This document shows positions 1-5,568 of a DNA stretch of 9,074 bases, one piece after another. Source of the stretch: Candidatus Gastranaerophilales bacterium (GTDB taxonomy: Bacteria > Cyanobacteriota > Vampirovibrionia > Gastranaerophilales > Gastranaerophilaceae); assembly GCA_900772035.1 (NCBI GenBank), contig CAAGQE010000373.1, forward strand, positions 1 through 9,074, in the 5' to 3' direction. The stretch's first letter is position 1, and every line of letters begins with the position of its first letter. The notes beneath the pieces were generated by a model. The model worked only from the letters and a program-made list of their open reading frames with translations. It did no database searches and was not told the DNA's origin. The translations under genes were made by a program, and so were the position numbers.

Positions 1-143
1 CAAAATTGTTTAAGAAAAATACAACAAGGTACAAAAGCAAAGAAAATGCTCAAATAATACTTGAAAATCTTGCCAATAAAGGCTATGGAAGAATGATTAA
101 AACTAATAACGGCGGTTATAATTTCAAATTTTACAACGCCTGA
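1..143 (+). CDS. C-terminal fragment of an unidentified protein (5' end outside window)
   Basis: An open frame enters from the left edge (first full codon at base 3) and stops at TGA 141-143, giving 46 visible residues. The tail is basic and contains a short helix-like stretch (AQIILENLANKGYGRM) followed by an NGGYNFKFYN segment. This resembles the small winged-helix-like tails at the ends of some plasmid or phage primase/helicase-type proteins, but the fragment is too short to name a family. It is followed by a good rho-independent terminator at 195-223, which supports it being a real gene end. It converges with the broken gene at 354-1069. No start, catalytic motif or function can be seen, and the identity of the gene is unknown. 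Confidence 0.55.
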   Translation, partial: KLFKKNTTRYKSKENAQIILENLANKGYGRMIKTNNGGYNFKFYNA

Positions 144-194
144 CGATACTCTTTATACTTTATGTATCTAAATTTCAATAAAGACGGTCGTTTT

Positions 195-223
195 AAAAGA
201 GGGTTAAAGCTAACTCTCTTTTT
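195..223 (+). terminator. Rho-independent terminator after the left-edge gene
   Basis: The stem AGAGGGTTA (198-206) pairs with TAACTCTCT (211-219) with one G-T wobble around a 4-base loop. It is flanked by AAAA upstream and followed by a T run at 219-223. It lies 52 bases past the stop at 143 on the same strand. The T run is also the start of a second, longer inverted repeat (219-250), so the two hairpins cannot form together. Confidence 0.7.
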
Positions 224-250
224 ATATCGTTATACTTCACGATATAAAAA
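219..250. repeat. Perfect 12-bp inverted repeat overlapping the terminator
   Basis: TTTTTATATCGT (219-230) and ACGATATAAAAA (239-250) are exact reverse complements separated by the 8-base loop TATACTTC. The left arm reuses the T run of the 195-223 terminator. It lies between two converging genes. It could be a weak AT-rich terminator hairpin, a protein-binding palindrome, or a relic of a mobile-element end. Nothing in the sequence decides between these. Confidence 0.6.
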
Positions 251-282
251 GGTATGCAGAATACAAAAGCCTATACTTTTTT
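246..282 (-). terminator. Possible terminator for the minus-strand gene ending at 354
   Basis: AAAAAGGTAT (246-255) pairs with ATACTTTTTT (273-282) with one G-T wobble across a 17-base loop. Read on the minus strand it follows the stop at 354 and ends in a T run, as a terminator of that gene would. A competing perfect 7-bp pairing exists between AAAGCCT (266-272) and AGGCTTT (299-305). The whole 195-320 interval is therefore a set of mutually exclusive hairpins, and the assignment is tentative. Confidence 0.35.
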
Positions 283-353
283 AAAATTCAAGCAAAACAA
301 GGCTTTGTACCTAACAAAGGGTACAGGATATTAAACGAAAGATATTTTTCTTG

Positions 354-1069
354 TCAAAGAAGATGCATTTTGAGATAACGACACCATTCAGTAGCCAAGA
401 AATCATCAATAGCCTTTTCTAAGTCAGAAAAATGCCTTTCTTGAACCAAAAACAAATAATCTCTTACCGAATATCTTGACGCTCTTAAATAAAACATCTT
501 TGCCTTTTTCGTTTCTTCCATATCTTTAAATCGATAAAATCTTTTTAAATATTCGTCTTCTGGCTTTCTATCCCTGTGATTATAAATAATTACTGTTGCA
601 CCATGAGAATAATAATCTGCAGCTTCCTTATAAGTCGTGTATTTGTTTCCATTTTTTGAACAAGGTTTTGTGCTTTTTACTTCAAGTCCATTATCTGGAT
701 CTAAAAATATTACATTTTGATTTCCCAATTTTTTTAAAGCTTTCAAATGCCATTCATTGCGATTTTTAGCTTCTAAATTTTTATTCCAAAATAAAGCATT
801 TTTAAAAAGTTTTGCTTTTTCAAGCCTTGCTACAGAACGCTTTTTACTCAATCCGATTTTTTTTAAAATACTATGCAAATATACATCTGGAGTATCGCAA
901 GCACATTTTAAATAACTTGTGTGCTTCCCATCTGTAAAAGTTTTTGAATATTCAGGCTCATCAGGCGTTAAATACCAATTTAAACCAATACTAAATCCTG
1001 ATTTTCAAGGCTTCTCAAAATGCCTAGTTTGGTATAATCACCAACATCACCCGCATATTGATTTTTCAT
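354..1069 (-). pseudogene. Frameshifted gene of an uncharacterised family with a DPDNG motif
   Basis: The natural start is ATG at 1069-1067, with a Shine-Dalgarno AGGA six bases upstream; the N-terminus reads MKNQYAGDVGDYTKLGILRSL. After residue 25 (codon 997-995) this frame soon meets TAA, while the next frame continues without a break as FSIGLNWYLTPDEP to the stop at 354. Adding one base near 993-994 restores a protein of about 238 residues. It carries a hydrophobic VIFLDPDNGLE segment (D124-G128), a later VIIYNHRD segment (Y163-H165) and a DGKHTSYL segment. I recall this pattern (MxNxYxGDxxDYxKxGLLR, WYLTPDE, FLDPDNG, YNH) from a widespread family of uncharacterised proteins. The DPDNG motif is only superficially like the DPPY of amino-methyltransferases, and I see no SAM-binding glycine motif. 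The frameshift may be a real inactivation or a sequence error. Confidence 0.75.
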
Positions 1070-1093
1070 AATCTATCCTTTTTATCTATCTTA

Positions 1094-1124
1094 AACAAGG
1101 ATTTATTGTGGGATAATCCTTGTT
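1094..1124. promoter_or_regulatory. Probable operator: 10-bp perfect dyad upstream of the XRE regulator
   Basis: AACAAGGATT (1094-1103) and AATCCTTGTT (1115-1124) are exact reverse complements around an 11-base spacer. A third copy of the half-site with one mismatch, AACAACGATT, lies at 1146-1155. The dyad sits just upstream of the TATAAT at 1139-1144 and the extra half-site over the expected transcription start. This is the usual layout for repression by the adjacent XRE-type protein. That this protein binds here is inferred from position and symmetry. A rho-independent terminator is less likely because no T run follows on either strand. Confidence 0.5.
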
Positions 1125-1138
1125 ATTTGTTATTAATC

Positions 1139-1144
1139 TATAAT
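1139..1144 (+). promoter_or_regulatory. Candidate -10 box for the XRE gene
   Basis: A consensus TATAAT lies 67 bases upstream of the first possible ATG at 1211. No convincing -35 element sits 16-18 bases upstream, where the right arm of the dyad lies. A second TATAAT on the opposite strand (1158-1153) points toward the broken gene at 354-1069, so the interval may hold two overlapping promoters facing each other. Confidence is limited by how often TATAAT arises in AT-rich DNA. Confidence 0.35.
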
Positions 1145-1210
1145 AAACAACGATTATATTCAAATGACATAACCTCAAAAAGTGTTTATGAGAAATATTG
1201 ACTTCTTAAC

Positions 1211-1546
1211 ATGAAAGTGGGGTTCATCATGAAACTTAAAAAACTATTAGGAAAAAGAATACAAGAATTGCGAATAAAAAACGGTTTGAAACAATCAGAA
1301 CTAGCCGAAAAAGTTGGGATTGCTACAAAACATCAAAGCTGTATTGAAACAGGCAAAAACTATCCATCAGCAGAACTTGTTGAAAATTATGCAAAAGTAT
1401 TTGAAGTAGACGTAGCAGAAATGTTAGATATCACACACGTCAAAACATCAGAAGAATTATTGTCAGACATATACTCAATGCTCAAAACAGCAAGCGAAGA
1501 AGAAATTCTTATTGCTCATAAGATTTTGAAAGGTTTGTTACACTAG
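1211..1546 (+). CDS. XRE/Cro-CI family helix-turn-helix regulator
   Basis: This 111-residue protein has a helix-turn-helix domain of the XRE (lambda Cro/CI) family at about residues 14-70. The segment LKQSELAEKVGI forms helix 2 and the turn. The next helix, near residues 38-47 (ATKHQSCIET), would contact DNA. GKNYPSAELVENYAKVFEVD is the typical end of the domain. The remaining 35 residues are helical and acidic/hydrophobic, probably for dimerisation. The true start may be the ATG at 1229, giving 105 residues: it has a GGGG six bases upstream, whereas 1211 has no ribosome site, and MKLKKLLGKRI is the usual family beginning. The gene lies 63 bp before the large nuclease-like gene on the same strand. 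It probably represses itself and that gene through the dyad at 1094-1124; this is inferred, not shown. Confidence 0.9.
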   Translation: MKVGFIMKLKKLLGKRIQELRIKNGLKQSELAEKVGIATKHQSCIETGKNYPSAELVENYAKVFEVDVAEMLDITHVKTSEELLSDIYSMLKTASEEEILIAHKILKGLLH

Positions 1547-1590
1547 CATTTTTTTAATTTTCTTTTTAAAATATTCATATAGTTATGAAA

Positions 1591-1609
1591 ATATAGGATT
1601 ATAGGGATT
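1591..1609 (+). promoter_or_regulatory. Tandem ribosome-binding-like motifs before the large gene
   Basis: ATAGGATT (1593-1600) is directly followed by ATAGGGATT (1601-1609), then ATG at 1610. The first AGGA is 11 bases from the start and the AGGG only 3, so neither spacing is ideal. No other in-frame ATG with a better site is evident nearby, and the protein reads naturally from this methionine. The duplication may tune translation or be chance in AT-rich DNA. Confidence 0.35.
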
Positions 1610-4600
1610 ATGCCTAGTCAAATTAAACAAACTAAAATAAGAATACAGAAAATTTTTAAGCAATACTCTTTTGAAGATATTTGTTATTCATTATTTGTAT
1701 TAAGTAACTGGCTACCAAACATTTCTTCTGTAGTAAAACCAATATTTTTATATTTATGTTTGCTTGAAATATATGATTATGATTGGTATGCAGAAAATAA
1801 AATAAAAGACTATCATGATTTTCAAGAATTTTATAATAAAATTAGAATTTTAATTCCAAATTTTTATAGCATGGAAGATTACATCCCAGAACAAGATTGG
1901 GGTGAGTTATATTATTTCATTAACAATAGATGTTATAAATATCTATATGGTGGTGAATTAGAAAATACTTATGACCATTTAAAATTTTTTGAATTATATC
2001 ATTGTTCTTTAAGAGAAAACTTATTACCTATTACCAAACAGGATATTCAAAAAGATTTTATTAGTATTCTAAATTTGCAAGAGCAAATAATTAATAATAT
2101 TCATAATGAAGTAACAGAAATTAGTTTAGGAGATTTTAAGTTACCGCCTGAAGATTTTTGGAATAAATGCTATTTGTTCTTGTATTCAAAATTAAATCTA
2201 TTAGATCTTTTTGATTCCAAAACTTTAGATTGGTATTCCCAAGCAGAACCCATTTCAAAAAATATTTTACAAGAACAAAATTTTGCAAGTACTTTTATAA
2301 ATGGGAAAGCATTAAATAAATTATTTATAAAAAAGGATAATAAATACTATATACTGCCAATTAGAAGATTTACTGCTGTTTTATTAGACATATGGAATAA
2401 TATAATATCAGAAAATATTGATTTGTTAGATGCTGCAAATAGTTTTTTAAAAAACAGTTTATTTAATTATATTGAAAATAAATTGCCCTGTAATTATGCA
2501 TATTATAGAGATGTGTCAATTATACTTAATGAAAACAAAAACAATCTAAATACAGATGCTTTAGTTGTGTATGATAACAAAATATTATTTATTATTTTAG
2601 AAGATTTATCGATTCAAGAATCTTATGAAAATTATTTAAAAAATATTAATTGCCAAATCAAATCAGTAAAAGATTTTTTAGAAAATAATAAATACATAGA
2701 ATTAGTTAAGAATAATCATATAGAAAGAATTCGTGAAGAAGATTTTCATGCAAAAAATATAGAAATTAAATTTTTGATTGTACATCCATCATTATCTACA
2801 TCTTTTGATATGATTCCTTTTAAATATAAACCAGAATTTTTACTATATCAGTATGTAGATTTTTTACAGTTAATTGATAGTTTTAAAAATTTAGATGATT
2901 TATTTAAAGAAATAGATTTTTTAGAAAACATTAAACATACAGGATTTTCTTCTCTTTCAGATTGGCTAGCATTTTATAAAAAAAACAAAGGTGAACTTCT
3001 TACTGGTTATAGGGAATATTCAAAATTAATTTTAAAACCATTCTTCGGTTCCAATTCTCGTTACGAACAACTTAAAGCTTTTTGGAATATTTCACCTAAA
3101 AATACAATAAATGAAATTGCTCCTTATAATTGGGAAATAGAACAAATTGAAAATTCTAATTCTGTAGAAATGTATTCTCCACATTATCAAATGATGGCAA
3201 TTTGTTGTAAAATGGCATATACCGAAATTTTCATAAATTCATTTTATGATATTGATTCAGATTTAATCAAAGCTATAAAATTCTTTATAGAAATAATAGA
3301 AGATATTTTTAATATTCATAAAAAAGTAATTGAAAAACATATATTTTTTAAAACTCATAATAAATTACAAATTTTAGTTATATCATACGAAATGATAAGA
3401 AAAAATAATATAAACGAATTGTGGAATTATATACATAATGATAATACTTGGACTATACAAACAGTAAAATTTAAAAACGAATTTGGACTAAGAATAATAT
3501 TCAACGAAAGTAAATTATATGAGCAAATTCAAAATACAACAAATCGCAAACTGGTTAATGATTTGTTTATAGATATTATTAACAAGATTAATCAAAAATT
3601 TCCTGATGATGACAACCTTTCGATATTGATAGAACAAGCCGAAATAGACAAAAACAAACCAACACGCTTTATGGTACACAGTATAAAAAAAGAAACCTGT
3701 TTCCCCGAATATCATAATGTTATTTACCCTAAAGATAGCGATTTCATAAGAGTTCAGAATACTATTGCTAAAATATTACATGATAATAATATTAAAGAAG
3801 GACAATATAGTCTGGATGAAGCTAAAAAAATTATTGATCTTTTAAAACAAAAACTAATTGGAATCTTAGATAATGAAATAAAGACATATGATTTTATACA
3901 ATCAATTCCACTTTTAATAACCTACAATGATGCAAATACAAACTTTTTTGAGATGAAAGATATGCGGATAAGACTTTCATTAAGTCATGAAGTAGATTTT
4001 TCAAGAGAAGAAAATTTAGCAGAAGCTCACGAAAAATTCTTGAGGGAAGCCAAAAATTATAGATACTTAATAGAAAAATTTGTTCAATTGACACCATCTG
4101 GCAATAAAGTATTAGATGAAAATTTATTATCATATTTATTAGCATTAGTTGACTGGATTTTAGTAATGTACCAACATAGCAACGTCATTTATTATAATTT
4201 ACTTGCATCTGGGCTTATTATTAAAGAAGATAAAACAATTGAAACAGTTTTTTTAGATGATACTGCACAACAAGAAGACGTATACTCTTTATTGGAAGTT
4301 ATAGAAGAATTATATTCTACCCCAACCGATATAAACTTTACATCTATAATGGATGATTATGAAAATTTATGTGAAGAATTTAAAAAAGATTTTGGATTTA
4401 GTTTTCAAAGCATGATAAATTTACTCACAGTTTTATCACAATGGTCTAATGAAGAATTATGTTACATAGTAGCCAATGAATCTGATATAGTTAACAATAT
4501 GAAAACTGCATTGAAAGATTTTACAAAAGAGGAAGAAGATGAAATTCCAGTGATTCTTGATTTTTTAACATTAAAGAAAGAAGAAGTTGCAACAATTATA

Positions 4601-5335
4601 GATAAAAATGATTCAAGTAAAATTTTCCAATGTAAAGATATTCCAGTTGATGAATTTAATTTAAGATATAGTCGTTATGCTATAAAGCCTCTTATAAAAT
4701 ATCTGAATGCCTATATTTGGGGGGCTTATTCCACACAAAGAACAGCAAAAAACTTTTGCAACCATTTATCGAATACAAGATTGCCATATAAACCTCAAAA
4801 AGAAAACACTTTAAATTTTTTAAATAATTTAAAAAAGATACACGAAAAAGAACTTGTTGTTAATGCCTATAATATAGTAAAAAAATACACCAATTATGTT
4901 GAAAAAGAAGTTGAATTATATAAGAGAGATAAAAATGGAGATCACCCAAAAAAAATTGGGGATTATGATGTTTTAGCATATTTAAAAGATGAAAATGTAT
5001 TATTAAACATAGAATGTAAACATCATTTGCCTGCCTATTGTGCAAAAGATGCTAGAAAATATTTGGATAAAATGTACGAAAAAGACAAAAATGGATTAAG
5101 TGCAATAGATAGAGTTATAAATCGTGAACAATATGCAAAAAACAACTATAAATCAATTTTAAAAGTTTTAAATGTAACTTGTAAAACAACGCCTAAAATT
5201 ATTTCTATTTATGTAACAAAAATAAGAACATATTACATTATGTTTCCTAAAGATAAAACAAATATTAAAATGCTTTCTATAAATGATTTAGAAAAATACA
5301 TAAATGATATTAAGCAAGAAACTTTAGTTCATTAG
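1610..5335 (+). CDS. Large uncharacterised protein with C-terminal PD-(D/E)XK nuclease core
   Basis: The protein has 1241 residues, is Lys/Asn/Ile-rich, and I cannot name it. The clear motif is near the end: an acidic helix (VEKEVELYK, about 1097-1105), then GDYDVLAYL (1117-1125), and after a short hairpin the strand NIECKH (1133-1138). D1120, E1135 and K1137 match the catalytic set of PD-(D/E)XK nucleases, which cut nucleic acid using Mg2+. A second, similar segment lies at 313-333 (NTDALVVYDN, then FIILEDL). Its D316 to E331 distance of 15 equals D1120 to E1135, but the lysine is replaced by L333, so it may be a decayed second core. I see no Walker A, helicase motif, signal peptide or clear membrane segment. 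The remaining about 1000 residues look alpha-helical with Tyr/Trp-rich stretches. Its GC is far lower than the genes beyond the tRNA, suggesting acquisition. A defence or mobile-element role is plausible but unproven. Confidence 0.8.
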   Translation: MPSQIKQTKIRIQKIFKQYSFEDICYSLFVLSNWLPNISSVVKPIFLYLCLLEIYDYDWYAENKIKDYHDFQEFYNKIRILIPNFYSMEDYIPEQDWGELYYFINNRCYKYLYGGELENTYDHLKFFELYHCSLRENLLPITKQDIQKDFISILNLQEQIINNIHNEVTEISLGDFKLPPEDFWNKCYLFLYSKLNLLDLFDSKTLDWYSQAEPISKNILQEQNFASTFINGKALNKLFIKKDNKYYILPIRRFTAVLLDIWNNIISENIDLLDAANSFLKNSLFNYIENKLPCNYAYYRDVSIILNENKNNLNTDALVVYDNKILFIILEDLSIQESYENYLKNINCQIKSVKDFLENNKYIELVKNNHIERIREEDFHAKNIEIKFLIVHPSLSTSFDMIPFKYKPEFLLYQYVDFLQLIDSFKNLDDLFKEIDFLENIKHTGFSSLSDWLAFYKKNKGELLTGYREYSKLILKPFFGSNSRYEQLKAFWNISPKNTINEIAPYNWEIEQIENSNSVEMYSPHYQMMAICCKMAYTEIFINSFYDIDSDLIKAIKFFIEIIEDIFNIHKKVIEKHIFFKTHNKLQILVISYEMIRKNNINELWNYIHNDNTWTIQTVKFKNEFGLRIIFNESKLYEQIQNTTNRKLVNDLFIDIINKINQKFPDDDNLSILIEQAEIDKNKPTRFMVHSIKKETCFPEYHNVIYPKDSDFIRVQNTIAKILHDNNIKEGQYSLDEAKKIIDLLKQKLIGILDNEIKTYDFIQSIPLLITYNDANTNFFEMKDMRIRLSLSHEVDFSREENLAEAHEKFLREAKNYRYLIEKFVQLTPSGNKVLDENLLSYLLALVDWILVMYQHSNVIYYNLLASGLIIKEDKTIETVFLDDTAQQEDVYSLLEVIEELYSTPTDINFTSIMDDYENLCEEFKKDFGFSFQSMINLLTVLSQWSNEELCYIVANESDIVNNMKTALKDFTKEEEDEIPVILDFLTLKKEEVATIIDKNDSSKIFQCKDIPVDEFNLRYSRYAIKPLIKYLNAYIWGAYSTQRTAKNFCNHLSNTRLPYKPQKENTLNFLNNLKKIHEKELVVNAYNIVKKYTNYVEKEVELYKRDKNGDHPKKIGDYDVLAYLKDENVLLNIECKHHLPAYCAKDARKYLDKMYEKDKNGLSAIDRVINREQYAKNNYKSILKVLNVTCKTTPKIISIYVTKIRTYYIMFPKDKTNIKMLSINDLEKYINDIKQETLVH

Positions 5336-5390
5336 TCATTTAAATAGTATATGAGGATGTATATTTCCGTATATTAGATTCTTACAGCAA

Positions 5391-5421
5391 TAGAAAACCC
5401 ACCTGCAAAGCAGTAAGGGTT
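5391..5421 (-). terminator. Rho-independent terminator of the tRNA-Ser gene
   Basis: On the minus strand, AACCC (5421-5417) and CTGC (5413-5410) pair with GCAG (5406-5403) and GGGTT (5400-5396) around a TTT loop. A small internal bulge separates the two stem halves. The stem is followed by TTCTATT. It lies 16 bases past the CCA end of the tRNA on the same strand. It also faces the end of the large gene at 5335, for which no separate strong terminator is evident in the 101-base gap. Confidence 0.6.
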
Positions 5422-5436
5422 CGTCTGATACTTATA

Positions 5437-5526
5437 TGGTGGAGAAGGGGGGATTCGAACCCCCGGTCCCGATTAAAGGACTCAGACTTTCGAGGTCTGC
5501 ACCATAAACCGCTCGGACACTTCTCC
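5437..5526 (-). tRNA. tRNA-Ser (anticodon CGA), CCA encoded
   Basis: All arms can be drawn on the minus strand. The acceptor stem is GGAGAAG/CTTCTCC (5526-5520 and 5447-5441). The anticodon stem is CAGAC/GTCTG with loop CTCGAAA, giving anticodon CGA at 5492-5490, which reads UCG serine codons. The long variable arm (GTCC/GGAC), typical of class II tRNAs, is present. The T stem is GGGGG/CCCCC with loop TTCGAAT. The 3' end is A then CCA (5440-5437). The base after the acceptor stem (position 73) is A, whereas bacterial tRNA-Ser generally has G. The 3' end faces the AT-rich accessory genes, making it a likely island attachment site. Confidence 0.95.
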
Positions 5527-5533
5527 AAAAGAT

Positions 5534-5562
5534 TTATTAAACTGTTTGTTTTCTGATATAAT
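5534..5562 (+). promoter_or_regulatory. Promoter of the phospholipase-D gene, back to back with tRNA-Ser
   Basis: TATAAT at 5557-5562 is preceded at 17 bases by TTATTA (5534-5539), a weak -35 match. The ATG at 5569 begins six bases after the -10 box, so the expected transcription start falls at or next to the A of the start codon and the mRNA would be leaderless. The same two hexamers read on the minus strand (TAATAA as -10, ATTATA as a poor -35) are correctly placed to start the tRNA near 5527. Confidence 0.5.
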
Positions 5563-5568
5563 CCTATC

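Noticed and set aside
1094..1124. The 10-bp dyad as a rho-independent terminator
   Set aside because: No T run follows the stem on either strand, and it sits upstream of genes on both sides, not downstream.
3515..5045. Minus-strand open frames of 61-83 residues inside the large gene
   Set aside because: Their hydrophobic composition is what the reverse strand of a Lys/Asn-rich AT-rich gene gives; there are no start signals or motifs.
1..5436. Second copy of the tRNA-Ser 3' end as the other attachment site
   Set aside because: I looked for the T-arm and acceptor sequence to the left and saw none; it would have to lie outside the window.
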